A stretch of DNA of 64,000 nt from positions 124,001-188,000 of the forward strand of contig CAIYNU010000087.1 of assembly GCA_903927615.1 (NCBI GenBank), in the 5' to 3' direction. This document shows positions 19,854-29,080 of the stretch, one piece after another. The notes under the pieces were generated by a model. It did not search any database, had not been told where the DNA came from, and saw nothing but the letters and a program-made list of their open reading frames with translations. The position numbers and the translations under genes are program-made. Every line of letters starts with the position of its first letter. Within the stretch, counting starts at the first letter, position 1. This DNA comes from an uncultured Rhodospirillales bacterium. Lineage in GTDB: Bacteria > Pseudomonadota > Alphaproteobacteria > Azospirillales > Azospirillaceae.

Positions 19854-21899
19854 ATGACCATCAGCAGACAGGCGCAAATTGGGTTTTCGTTGATTATATT
19901 AATTGCAATACTGACGGTGACAATCTCAATGATTGTCAAGCACGACAATATCACTAGCATTTCTTCTGCTCAAATATTGAACAAGTCCGCCCAGGATACG
20001 CTACTGCCGTTGGAACGTCAGGCGCGCATTGCTCAATTTGACGTGATTCAAGTCCAACAGTTCCTTAGTGACGCTTCCGCCACCCATCATCAGGACAGCT
20101 TTGACGACGCCGCCCGCTATGCCAAGGACTTTCACGACCGGATCGCCGCGATTCACACGATTCTGGCCTCATCGGGCGCGGAACTGGCGCTGGGGGGCAA
20201 GACCAATAAGTTGAAGAATGCGCTTGAGCGGGCGGAACGGCTTTTTCCCGATTACAATGACGTCGGGATCGACATGGCCAAGACCTACATCGCCAATGGC
20301 ATTGATGCCGGTAACGAATTGATGAAAAAATTCGATCCGATGTCGGACGAGATCAACGACACCTTGCAGCTTTTGGTCGATACCGCGTCTGAAGCGAACG
20401 ATTCCGGCGCCGAGTTGGTCTCGAAGCGGATGACCGCGGTCCAAATCGCGACGGAAGAGGGCAGTTTATGGGTGGTGATCCTGATCGCCGTGCTGCTGGT
20501 GGCCTCGGTCCTGATTGCCGTTCAATTGGTCATCTTCAGTATGCCGCGACTGACCGCCATGACCGCGGCCATGCGGCGTCTGACCGAACACCACGACCTG
20601 ACCGTAGAGGTTCCGGGCGTCGGCCGTGCCGACGAAATCGGCGAGATGGCCAAGGCGGTCCAGGTCTTCAAGGGACACGCCGTTGAAAACCAACGGCTCA
20701 AGAGGCTCCAGGACGAGGAGATCCTGGCCAAGCAACGCCGCCAGGAAGAGGCCGAGGAGTTGATCGATATGTTCGGCTCCAGTGTCTCGGGGGTCTTCGA
20801 CAGCCTGTCCCAGTCCTCGGCGACCATGGCCGCTACCGCCCTGACCATGACCACGGCGGCGGCGGCGACCAATACCCAGGTGAACATCGTCACCCAAGCC
20901 ATCACGCGAACCACCGAAAACTCTCAATCGGTGGCCTCGGCGTCCGAGCAACTCACCGCGGCGATCACGGAAATCGGCCGGTTGATCCACACCGCGTCCG
21001 ACACCGCCCGGCACGGCGCGGAACAGTCGGAGGACGTCGCCGCCAAGGTGGCGGCGCTGCATCAGGCCTCCGAGCGCATCGGCAGCATCATCCAGATCAT
21101 CTCGGACATCGCCTCCCAAACCAATCTGCTGGCGCTCAACGCCACCATCGAGGCAGCCCGCGCCGGCGAGGCCGGCAAGGGCTTTGCGGTGGTGGCGAGC
21201 GAGGTCAAGACGCTCGCCAACCAAACCCAGCGCGCAACCGTGGACATCTCCGATCAAATCGGCACCATCCAAGGCTCGATCGGCAACATGGTCGGCGCGG
21301 TCCGTCTGGTCAGCCAGACGATCCAGGACATCCATCACGCCACCAACGAGATTGCCGCCGCGGTGGTCGAACAGCAGAGCGCCACCAACGAAATCGCGCG
21401 CAATGTTCAGTTTGTGTCAGCAAGTGCAGAAGAGATCGGCCAGAGTATCGGGAAGGTTCATGATGCCGCCGACCAGACCAGAACCGCCTCGGTGGAGGTC
21501 GGAGACGCCTCCCGTTCCATGGCCGGGCAGGCGGAGAAGCTCAGCGGCGAGGTCCGGGACTTCCTGTCGGCGATCCGCGGGGCCGGCAGCCGTCATGAAT
21601 TCCGCCGCCTGACCCTGGACAGTCCGGCCCGCATCACCGCGGCCGGCCAGGTTCACCAGGCCCAGGTCAAACAACTGTCCATTGGCGGCGCCTGGCTTGG
21701 GGTCAGCATCAACCTGCCCCTGGGCTCACCGGTGACGCTGGAGCTGAACGGGGTCTCGCGGCCCATCACCACGCGCGTGGCGGGCATCTCGAACCGGGGC
21801 ACGCGCCTGCAATTCCCCATGGACACCGCACACCTGGCCTTCATGACCAATACCCTGGAGCAACTCCATCGCCGGGCCGGTTCCGTCACCACGGCTTAG
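19854..21899 (+). CDS. Methyl-accepting chemotaxis protein with C-terminal PilZ-like domain
   Basis: This 681-residue chemoreceptor has TM1 at about 8-26 and a helical periplasmic domain (about 30-205) of the four-helix-bundle type. TM2 is at about 206-230, followed by HAMP and the MCP signalling domain ([26 protein letters not shown]). The last ~100 residues form a PilZ-like domain with RHEFRR (RXXXR) and QLSIGG where PilZ has D/N-X-S-X-X-G. Loss of the acidic or amide residue may weaken c-di-GMP binding. MCP-PilZ fusions are known from Azospirillum and relatives, where they tie motility to c-di-GMP. The start has AGGAG 6 bases upstream. Confidence 0.9.
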   Translation: MTISRQAQIGFSLIILIAILTVTISMIVKHDNITSISSAQILNKSAQDTLLPLERQARIAQFDVIQVQQFLSDASATHHQDSFDDAARYAKDFHDRIAAIHTILASSGAELALGGKTNKLKNALERAERLFPDYNDVGIDMAKTYIANGIDAGNELMKKFDPMSDEINDTLQLLVDTASEANDSGAELVSKRMTAVQIATEEGSLWVVILIAVLLVASVLIAVQLVIFSMPRLTAMTAAMRRLTEHHDLTVEVPGVGRADEIGEMAKAVQVFKGHAVENQRLKRLQDEEILAKQRRQEEAEELIDMFGSSVSGVFDSLSQSSATMAATALTMTTAAAATNTQVNIVTQAITRTTENSQSVASASEQLTAAITEIGRLIHTASDTARHGAEQSEDVAAKVAALHQASERIGSIIQIISDIASQTNLLALNATIEAARAGEAGKGFAVVASEVKTLANQTQRATVDISDQIGTIQGSIGNMVGAVRLVSQTIQDIHHATNEIAAAVVEQQSATNEIARNVQFVSASAEEIGQSIGKVHDAADQTRTASVEVGDASRSMAGQAEKLSGEVRDFLSAIRGAGSRHEFRRLTLDSPARITAAGQVHQAQVKQLSIGGAWLGVSINLPLGSPVTLELNGVSRPITTRVAGISNRGTRLQFPMDTAHLAFMTNTLEQLHRRAGSVTTA

Positions 21900-22128
21900 T
21901 CAGGTGCGTCACCATCTCCGGCGTAATCGCCCGGCCGGTCGCCGCCGACACCCGCGCAGCCGCCACGATACAGGCGTGGGTGCGGGCAGCGGCGGCGGTC
22001 AGGACCCGCATGCGCCGCACGGCCAGCAGGGTCTCGAGGTACGCATCCACAATAAAGTCATCGACATCGGAGTCGGGTGCGCGGTCCTGCACGCCATCAC
22101 CCGTCCGGTCAGGGGCCTGGGTCGCCAT
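21886..22128 (-). CDS. Small hypothetical protein downstream of rdrB
   Basis: This 80-residue protein has an acidic N-terminal part ([19 protein letters not shown]) and an alanine-rich helical part ([24 protein letters not shown]). I see no membrane segment and no known domain. The ATG at 22128 has a weak AGGTG site; a TTG at 22170 could extend it. It lies 90 bases after rdrB on the same strand and overlaps the end of the convergent chemoreceptor gene by 14 bases. It could be a third member of the defence operon or unrelated. Confidence 0.42.
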   Translation of the reverse strand: MATQAPDRTGDGVQDRAPDSDVDDFIVDAYLETLLAVRRMRVLTAAAARTHACIVAAARVSAATGRAITPEMVTHLTKPW

Positions 22129-22218
22129 GGCACCTGAAATGGGTGCCGCCGGCGGAATGTCCACCCCCAACCGGCCCTGACTCCCAAAGAGCCGACGAGT
22201 CTCCGCCCGTCGGCGCCC

Positions 22219-24864
22219 TCACGGCGGCGGATAGGTCTTGGTGCCGATCACCCCCATCAGGTCTTTGCCGGATGCGGGCACGGTGAAGCGGCTGGCCAGC
22301 CCGCACTGTCGGGCGGCCTCGAGCCAGGCATCGACATTGGGGCCGTCGACGCCGGCACCGGCCAGCGCGTCGGCCAGAAGCTGGTATTCCTCGGGCAGCG
22401 TGGTGGCGAAGGTGATCGGGTCATCGGAGCCGATACAGACCCGCACCGGCGGCGCGGTGGTGGCCATCCCGGCCGGCGGACACAGACGCCACAGCGGGTG
22501 GGACGTCAAATCGCCGAGATGCCCGATCAGCAGATTGGAACTGGGATTGATTTCGACGACGATTCCCCGGGACGCGATTTCGCCCCGGACGTGCTCCTGA
22601 AGCGCCGTGACCAGCGGCACCTCCGGCTCGATCTCGATTTTTTTCAACTGCTGGGCGCGGTCATGCACCATCCGATCGGTCAGCCACCGGTACACCAACT
22701 CCCGCCGCAACGCCTCTTGCTCGTCCAGAGGCACCGGGGCGTAACGCCCGTCGGGAAAGCCCACAATCTTGCGCAACCCGGCGTCATGCAGGGCGTCCCA
22801 CCACGTCTGGAGTTGGTCGGCGCTGAGGGGACGATCGAACACTTGGCGGCCCAGCCGCACCAGTTCCTGGTCGATCCAGCCCAACCAGGAATAGAAGGCG
22901 TTCGGCGCGCGCAACCCCACCCGCCGGGCCCACAGCAGATCCAGCAGCCGCTCGCCGGCCGGGACCAACAATTTTCGGGAGCGCAGGGCCCATTCGCGAA
23001 CACTCACGCCCAGGGCCACCGCGTGGCCGATCCGCGCCCCGTCGCCCAACTCCAGTTGATCCACCGCTTCGTCGATCCGGCGCAGCCCGCCCAACAGGTG
23101 AACGTAGTCTTCGCCGGCGTGAACCGTCAGGCCCAGGGGCGGCGGGCTGTTCCCGTCCCGCGCCAGCAGCACGGCCCGGGCCCGGTGTCCGGCCGCCTGG
23201 ACATGCTGAACCAGCGGCGTGAGCACCCACAGCGGAATGGCCAGTTCATCGGTACACAGATCGATGCCGCGCACCCGTTCCAGCATCCGCGGGTAGGCGT
23301 CGAGCAGCTCCGCCAGGGCGGTGGCCAGGACCCGTTGTTTTTTATAATAGTCAGCGAAACGATAGCCCGTGATGTTCGCCGCCGGATCGTCGTGGCCACC
23401 CTTGGACCAGGCTGCCGGTCGTCCCGCTTCGGCGTCAGTGCCGCGGCTGCGGGACAGGTGGAAGACAATGCCCACCTCGGGTCCGCCGGCCGGCGCTGGC
23501 CCGGGGGATGCCGGTCCCCTCAGTCCCCGGGCCGCCTGGTCGACGGCGCACACCACGTCCCGCATCTTTTGGACGCTCTCTTCGGGCACCAGGCGAACCT
23601 CCAGGGAGCGCAGCCCGGGTCCGGCCAATGTTGCCGCCATCTGAACGAACGTCTCGTTCTTTAAGGGCTTCCTGGGTGGGCCGAGCCGGGCATAGGTCCG
23701 CGTGAACCATTGGAGGCCCGGGACCATCGGGCGTTGGACGACGTGCCGGTAAAACAGAACCCGGCATCGCACGGTCTGCCAGAATAATTGTGCAAAGAGC
23801 GGGTCCGTTTGGCCGGCGGCCCCCAGGTACCCGAAGGCCGCGACGGTATAGCCGAAATCCGGGTGGGCCTGAGCGGAGGAACCGAACCACCAGCCCATCG
23901 GGTCCACGTCACCGCCCGCCGGACCGGCATGACCGCGACCAATCCACCGGTCATAAAGATGTTGAAGGGGCTTAAACAGGCTCACGTCCGGGCGTTGACC
24001 CGCCGCCAGGGCAGACACCGCCTGCCACAGGGCTGCGATGGCGGAGCTGCCATAGTGGGCGACCAGCTGGCCGTTGACAGAGCCATGGACGAAGTCCCGC
24101 AACCCAGCCGGGTGAAACGCGGTCTGCTTCAGGAATTCCGCCAGCACCAGGCGGGTCACGGCACCGGCCAACAGCAGCGGCCCCAGGTCCCGGCCCTCGT
24201 CCCAATCGGCGCCGGGACTTTGCAGGAAGTCCGGCTCGACCGACAGATCCGCCAAAACCCGCATGGCCGAGGACCACAGGGACGGAAAGGTCATCGCCGC
24301 CTTCAAGTGCAGATGGGGCTCGGCGAAGCCCCGATCGGCCAGCCGGGCCTCCAGCGCCGGGGACACCATCGGGAGACGCTCGCAACACGAGCCGGCGGCG
24401 GCCAGCAGCAGATCCGGCGGAAGCGAGAAGCTATACCAGCGCCACAGCCGGCGCTGGGCCACTTCGTCCTGGGCCCGGCTCGGCTTCAGCCGCGCCTCGC
24501 CCGGACCGCCGGTGATCAGTTCAGCCGCCGCCCGCGCCAGCAGCCCGGCCAGCGGCACCTCGGGCGACCGCCCCGGGTGGCGATCAGGGCCGTCGAACCA
24601 CAGGCAATCCCGCCTCAGCACCAACTCATCAACCGACATGCCGGGAAAGTGGGCGAGCAACGTCCGTTCGGTCTCCCGCCACAGGGCGATGGTCGGAGAC
24701 GTGTTCCCGAAAGGCCGCTTTTCGAGACACGGGTCCAGCGCGATCATGGCATCGGCAAACGCCGTCGTGCCGGCGAACGGCGCCGCCAGCATTTCGGCCA
24801 TCAGATGCTCAATGGGAAACGCCGAAGTCCGCAACCCCGTCGCCTGGCCGCCATGGGCGGTCAT
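22219..24864 (-). CDS. rdrB: RdrB-like split adenosine deaminase of RADAR defence
   Basis: This 881-residue protein carries adenosine deaminase active-site motifs spread widely apart. HLH is at 184-186 (metal ligands), HAGED at 582-586 (catalytic Glu), RIGHA at 611-615 (metal His), then EINPSSN, and GSDDP near 825 (metal and catalytic Asp). Ordinary adenosine deaminases are about 350 residues; the ~400-residue insertion between HXH and HAGE is the arrangement known for RdrB, which deaminates adenosine nucleotides or RNA during phage infection. Its ATG overlaps the stop of an RdrA-like ATPase (ATGA), the gene pair that defines RADAR. The N-terminal ~170 residues are unassigned. Composition is GC-rich, unlike the 3' part of its partner. 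Confidence 0.85.
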   Translation of the reverse strand: MTAHGGQATGLRTSAFPIEHLMAEMLAAPFAGTTAFADAMIALDPCLEKRPFGNTSPTIALWRETERTLLAHFPGMSVDELVLRRDCLWFDGPDRHPGRSPEVPLAGLLARAAAELITGGPGEARLKPSRAQDEVAQRRLWRWYSFSLPPDLLLAAAGSCCERLPMVSPALEARLADRGFAEPHLHLKAAMTFPSLWSSAMRVLADLSVEPDFLQSPGADWDEGRDLGPLLLAGAVTRLVLAEFLKQTAFHPAGLRDFVHGSVNGQLVAHYGSSAIAALWQAVSALAAGQRPDVSLFKPLQHLYDRWIGRGHAGPAGGDVDPMGWWFGSSAQAHPDFGYTVAAFGYLGAAGQTDPLFAQLFWQTVRCRVLFYRHVVQRPMVPGLQWFTRTYARLGPPRKPLKNETFVQMAATLAGPGLRSLEVRLVPEESVQKMRDVVCAVDQAARGLRGPASPGPAPAGGPEVGIVFHLSRSRGTDAEAGRPAAWSKGGHDDPAANITGYRFADYYKKQRVLATALAELLDAYPRMLERVRGIDLCTDELAIPLWVLTPLVQHVQAAGHRARAVLLARDGNSPPPLGLTVHAGEDYVHLLGGLRRIDEAVDQLELGDGARIGHAVALGVSVREWALRSRKLLVPAGERLLDLLWARRVGLRAPNAFYSWLGWIDQELVRLGRQVFDRPLSADQLQTWWDALHDAGLRKIVGFPDGRYAPVPLDEQEALRRELVYRWLTDRMVHDRAQQLKKIEIEPEVPLVTALQEHVRGEIASRGIVVEINPSSNLLIGHLGDLTSHPLWRLCPPAGMATTAPPVRVCIGSDDPITFATTLPEEYQLLADALAGAGVDGPNVDAWLEAARQCGLASRFTVPASGKDLMGVIGTKTYPPP

Positions 24865-27524
24865 GGCGATGGCTCGGCATCTCGCTTGAAAGGCTCGAGG
24901 TCGCGCTCGGTGGGAATAAAGGCCCCTTCCAAAAAGTTATTGAAGGGATGTTTTAACCCATTAACTACTGCATCAAGCACCATTATCAACTTTTTTAAAT
25001 GTTCTGGCTCTGAATTAATAATTCGTTTATCACTTTGTCTAACAACTGCTAGCGCATTTTTGGGTGGTTCTTTTTGCAAAAAAATATCATTCAAGTCGTC
25101 CTCAATCTCATCAGACTTAAGAAAGTTTATCAGGTATTCTAGTTTATTATCATCACTTCGAAATATAATCATTATATTATCATTCATCAATATATTTTTC
25201 AATTTCTCCTTATTACTGTAATCACTTTGCAATATCTTTCTGGTCAAATTCATTCTTAATTCCTTAGGCAACACGTGCAAATAAGCTAGTACTGGCGATA
25301 TGTTGGCACAGAGCGTCGCTCCAGTCTCTGTATTAATTTTGCCTCCTTTAGACGCGGAAAAAAAATCTTGCGCTCTCATTCTTCGAATATTTTCCATAAT
25401 AGTCACGTCTTTTTGAAGATATTCCCTAACGCTAACGAGTATATCTATACTTAAGTGAGTTTCATTTTCAGGTGCGAAGAGCACCACCACTCGAGCTAAA
25501 GTATTACGGTATAATTCCAGGTCAACGATTGGATATAATTCGCTATTTTCCACTACTTGGATAAATCTACCTAACAGTTTGATCAAACGTAGAGACGTTT
25601 GATTACGCCAATCATCCCGATATGGCTCATCTAGAACAACCTCAAGAATTGATGTCAGCCATGCCAAACCACATTGCTTCTCTTCAGCCTCTGAAACGTA
25701 CCGGCGCCAATGGCGATCGAATCGCTCACAGTCACGAAAGGTCCGCCACCTCGGCATCGGCCATATGATATCCGTATACTGTTCGCCCGTACCCCACCTG
25801 GCCCACACTCCCGGGGCAGGGTCCGACTGCGTATAGGGTAACGGGCGCTGTCTCTGGTCGCTTCCGTCTAGCCCGGCGAGGAGATCATGGGCAAGCAAGA
25901 TGCCGGCCGCCAGACGGCGGGGCAGTTCGACACCAAGAGTCTGCGTTTGCTCATCATCCTCTTTTTGCTGTTTTTCGTTCAACTCATTCTTCTGTCTCCG
26001 AGGTGAGGTCTGGTCGGCACCTCTTGCGAACACACGGGGCGGACCAGACGCGACAGAACTTTTTAATTTTTCATATTCAAACTTGGTGGACACCGGCGCT
26101 CGTATAAATTCATACTCAACGGTGATATTCGTCTCAAAATCGACGGTACCATTTCTGTAACCGTCGAGGGCCTTATCAAGGCGATCGCGCACCGCATAAG
26201 GCAATTGCCACTCTTCCTTGATCTGGCGCCTCAGCTCCTCCAACACGCTGCCAACAACCCGACGATTGAATTCATTTTCGCTCTTATCCTTAATGGAAAC
26301 TTCTCCAAAGGATTTTAGTATCCTGTAGATATCAATGACTTGACGATGAGTCCCCGACAGCCATTGGGCGCTTTCGGACGGGATTTGGTGTTCCAACAGG
26401 AACAGTTCTGAGAAAGATATCTTCCGGTCTTTCGCCATCTCCCGGAATCGGAGAACCTTTAAAGCATCCAGCTCCTGCCGGAGCGTCTTATCATCTTCGC
26501 CGATTTTGAGTTCCAGCGCATCGGTAAGCGATATTGCCGCCAAGCGAGCCCGTTGGCCCGGGGGCAACAGCTTGCGCAAATTGTTTGCGGCGATCTCCCA
26601 GGCACTATTCAGTATCTCCGTAGAATTCGATCCCTTTGAATCCGCGAGCTTCCACAATTCCCCTTCGGTTTTCAGTTTGAGCACCGTTTCGGCAATGCGG
26701 ATATTGCCCGCCACCAAAAAGAACAGTCTGGGTGTCGTCACCATGCGGATCAGGCGCAACAGCTCCAGACAATGGGCGGGCGCCAGGTCAAAATCGTCCA
26801 CCGGCAGCACAAAGATATGATCTTGCTCGCTGTTGTCACTGGCCACGAGCCAAGCAAGCCCATTCATGACCTCGGCGAAACGCCCATGCAGGTTAAGGCC
26901 AGCCCTTTCCGCCTGCATGGTGGACAGCGCCCTGGCTTGGGCGTCGCCTTTATGTTCGCAACCGGCCGGACGTTCCCACACCAAGGCAGCGTCGTTCTGC
27001 AACTGCGCCAAGTTGGTCACCACCTCGGCCAAGGGGCTCTTACTGCCGAGAACGGCCGACAGGGGTGAAATGACTTTCATCTTGGCATCGAGAATTCGCT
27101 CGAGACGGGCGAGAATGGCCGCGAACAGGTTGATACCCTTGGACAAGGGCTCCATGTCCAGGGTCTCCAGCCAGATCACACGCCGCCTTCGGTCATAAAG
27201 TCTTTGGACGGCATCAGACAACGACTCTTTGTTTTGATCATCCCGGGACGTCAAGTCCATCAGGCTCAGCAGAACCGAGCTTTTTCCGGTGCCGCGATCA
27301 CCATCGATAAAGGCCAGTTGGCTATGGCGATTGGTATCCAGGGTCGGCGAGGGAATTCCGTATCGATCTTTACGGCGATCCTCGTTGATCTCCTTGACTT
27401 TGGGAACCGCATCAAGGGCATCGACCAGCCATTTCGCCACGGACTCGGCAGCCGTCTTTTGGGTTTCGCTCAAATCGTCCCATTTCCGCGGAATCGCTTC
27501 GATGCGGCGGCTGTCGTTGCTCAT
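24861..27524 (-). CDS. rdrA: RdrA-like P-loop ATPase of RADAR defence
   Basis: This 887-residue ATPase has Walker A GDRGTGKSS (about 75-83), a Walker B-like VLPVDDFDL (239-247), and FFLVAGN (268-274) in the sensor-1 position. The rest is long and mostly helical without a recognised domain; residues 520-545 are charged and low-complexity (RRQKNELNEKQQKEDDEQ). Size, P-loop position and coupling to an RdrB-like deaminase match RADAR RdrA, which forms a ring that assists the deaminase. The 3' third (about 24890-25700) is AT-rich by eye, quite unlike neighbouring genes, and suggests horizontal acquisition. Another class of STAND-like ATPase is possible but the pairing argues against it. Confidence 0.82.
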   Translation of the reverse strand: MSNDSRRIEAIPRKWDDLSETQKTAAESVAKWLVDALDAVPKVKEINEDRRKDRYGIPSPTLDTNRHSQLAFIDGDRGTGKSSVLLSLMDLTSRDDQNKESLSDAVQRLYDRRRRVIWLETLDMEPLSKGINLFAAILARLERILDAKMKVISPLSAVLGSKSPLAEVVTNLAQLQNDAALVWERPAGCEHKGDAQARALSTMQAERAGLNLHGRFAEVMNGLAWLVASDNSEQDHIFVLPVDDFDLAPAHCLELLRLIRMVTTPRLFFLVAGNIRIAETVLKLKTEGELWKLADSKGSNSTEILNSAWEIAANNLRKLLPPGQRARLAAISLTDALELKIGEDDKTLRQELDALKVLRFREMAKDRKISFSELFLLEHQIPSESAQWLSGTHRQVIDIYRILKSFGEVSIKDKSENEFNRRVVGSVLEELRRQIKEEWQLPYAVRDRLDKALDGYRNGTVDFETNITVEYEFIRAPVSTKFEYEKLKSSVASGPPRVFARGADQTSPRRQKNELNEKQQKEDDEQTQTLGVELPRRLAAGILLAHDLLAGLDGSDQRQRPLPYTQSDPAPGVWARWGTGEQYTDIIWPMPRWRTFRDCERFDRHWRRYVSEAEEKQCGLAWLTSILEVVLDEPYRDDWRNQTSLRLIKLLGRFIQVVENSELYPIVDLELYRNTLARVVVLFAPENETHLSIDILVSVREYLQKDVTIMENIRRMRAQDFFSASKGGKINTETGATLCANISPVLAYLHVLPKELRMNLTRKILQSDYSNKEKLKNILMNDNIMIIFRSDDNKLEYLINFLKSDEIEDDLNDIFLQKEPPKNALAVVRQSDKRIINSEPEHLKKLIMVLDAVVNGLKHPFNNFLEGAFIPTERDLEPFKRDAEPSP

Positions 27525-27690
27525 GGCGATCGCTTTCCCGTCCGTGACTGGTTCACCGTTCTGTCATGACGCGCGGGCAACCGCAACGGCAAAACAGACT
27601 TTCACGGGTGGTTGGCCATGGGACTCGCGGCGCTGGGAGCGCATCGGGCGGTCTGCATCACATGGTATGCATAACGATACCCCCTCCCCC

Positions 27691-27791
27691 GGACCGCGGG
27701 CGTCCCGCCCGCCCCTTCCTTTTGGGGCATCAGCAAAGGCCCACGGATAACCACGGGGCACACAAAAAGGCGGGCGGGACGCCCGCGGTCC
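27691..27791. repeat. Paired REP-like palindromes in inverted orientation
   Basis: A 23-base arm (27691-27713) and its exact reverse complement (27769-27791) flank a 55-base spacer. Each arm is itself a hairpin (GCGGGC, loop GTCCC, GCCCGC). Related copies occur near 53346 and 59091. The pair sits between the start of the RADAR operon and a truncated efflux gene, as expected for a BIME/REP-type element at a recombination junction. Confidence 0.8.
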
Positions 27792-27823
27792 CGTTCACGC
27801 TCGCCCCCTGAGCCCCGCCTCTT

Positions 27824-27967
27824 CATGGCCGCCGCCAGCAGATCAAGCCCCGAATGCGCCGCTTCCGCCAGAATCGCCAGGCCGCCGGTCATCAGACCCA
27901 CCACCAGCTTGGTGACGGTCAGAATGACGGTCCCGTGCTCATCCGACCCCCCGCCCTGCCCGATCAA
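27824..27967 (-). pseudogene. Truncated N-terminal fragment of a cation diffusion facilitator
   Basis: About 48 residues resemble the first transmembrane part of CDF metal exporters: TKLVVGLMTGGLAILAEAAHSGLDLLAAAM, with the E-A-X-H-S-X-X-D pattern. After that the frame runs into the palindromic repeat and low-complexity residues. No further CDF sequence (second HXXXD, cytoplasmic domain) is found in the window. The gene appears cut when the RADAR/repeat segment arrived or during a later deletion. Confidence 0.6.
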
Positions 27968-27972
27968 GCCCG

Positions 27973-29067
27973 CTACGGCGCGGCGGGCGCGGCGGGTTTG
28001 GCCGGTTTTTCGGTCAGATCATCGGCCTCGGGCGCCAGTTCCTTGGCCGCATACTCCGACAGCCGGTAGCTCCAGGCGGCGGTCCGCTCCTGAATCTCCT
28101 GAACCTCATGAACCGGGTCCGGCGCGCCGGCCTCCGGCTGGGCCGCGGCCTTGGCGGCCTGCGCCGAGTCGACCTCGGCGGCAAAGGTCGCCCAGGGCTT
28201 GTCGTCGTGCCGGTCGATCCGAACGGTCAGCACCACGCCGTCGAAGGTGCGGATCGTGGTGAAGGTGGTGTCGGCCCGGGGTTGGCTGGCCGGATCCTGC
28301 TTTGCCACATCCTCGAACGAGAGAAACTCCACCGCCGAAGCCCACTCGTTGACCGTGGCCTGCTTCGGCTTGGCCCCCGCTTTCAGGCCGTCCACGGTAA
28401 AGTCCGGCTGTTTGGCATCGGACCGGGTGATGGTCAGCGGCGCCACGCCCGGGCGGCTGACCGTCACCGTCATCACCCGCCCGGCGGCCAGCGTCGGCAG
28501 GATCCGATCCACCCACTGCATGGGGTCGATGGTCAGCGACGGCACCTGCCCCACCGCCAGCCACGACTGCGCCTCGCCGGCCCGGCGGGCATAGAACTGG
28601 TGGACCGGGTGGTCTGAATTGGGCGAGACGACGATCTTGCCCACCAGCACCGTCGGCAGCGCCGAACCGTCGGCAAGCCGTAAGGACAGGTGAACCGCAC
28701 CGGCGTCATCCACCTGGAGCTTGCCGTACTGCTCGGGCCTGACGGTTCGCGGCTCCAGGGTCTTGGCGGCATCCAGCCCCAGGATGGTCCGGCGCACCTG
28801 ATCCAGTGCCGCGGGATAATTGGCCTTGTCGGCCACCGTCCAGCGGTCGCTGTCCGGCCCCGGCCGCGCGACCGTCACGGAACCGCCACCGCCGGCAATG
28901 GTCATGGCCACCACCTGATTGATGTGCTCGGTCAGGCCTGGCACCAGCGGCGCCCCCACCGCGACCTCGGGCGCGGTCTCGGTGGTGCGGACGGCCACCG
29001 CATAGAGGGCGGCACCGGCAACCGCCGCGGTCAGGGCGGCAAGAACGGCAAAGGGAAAGGGTTTCAT
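27973..29067 (-). CDS. DUF4340-domain protein of the Gld-type ABC locus
   Basis: This protein of about 364 residues has an N-terminal signal anchor (MKPFPFAVLAALTAAVAGAALYAVAV) and a periplasmic region of repeated beta-rich units (GSVTVARPGPDSDRWTVADKANYPAA, APLTITRSDAKQPDFTV). This pattern is typical of DUF4340 proteins encoded with GldG/ABC-2 exporters. It ends in a Pro/Ala/Lys-rich tail. It lies 13 bases after the GldG-like gene, so same operon. The start at MKPF follows a G-rich site; the frame upstream overlaps the previous gene. Molecular function is unknown in the family. Confidence 0.8.
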   Translation of the reverse strand: MKPFPFAVLAALTAAVAGAALYAVAVRTTETAPEVAVGAPLVPGLTEHINQVVAMTIAGGGGSVTVARPGPDSDRWTVADKANYPAALDQVRRTILGLDAAKTLEPRTVRPEQYGKLQVDDAGAVHLSLRLADGSALPTVLVGKIVVSPNSDHPVHQFYARRAGEAQSWLAVGQVPSLTIDPMQWVDRILPTLAAGRVMTVTVSRPGVAPLTITRSDAKQPDFTVDGLKAGAKPKQATVNEWASAVEFLSFEDVAKQDPASQPRADTTFTTIRTFDGVVLTVRIDRHDDKPWATFAAEVDSAQAAKAAAQPEAGAPDPVHEVQEIQERTAAWSYRLSEYAAKELAPEADDLTEKPAKPAAPAAP

Positions 29068-29080
29068 GGCGGGCCCCCGG

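Noticed and set aside
27602-27967. 121-residue frame on the minus strand as an intact gene
   Set aside because: Only its first ~48 residues resemble a protein family (CDF); the rest reads through the palindromic repeat.
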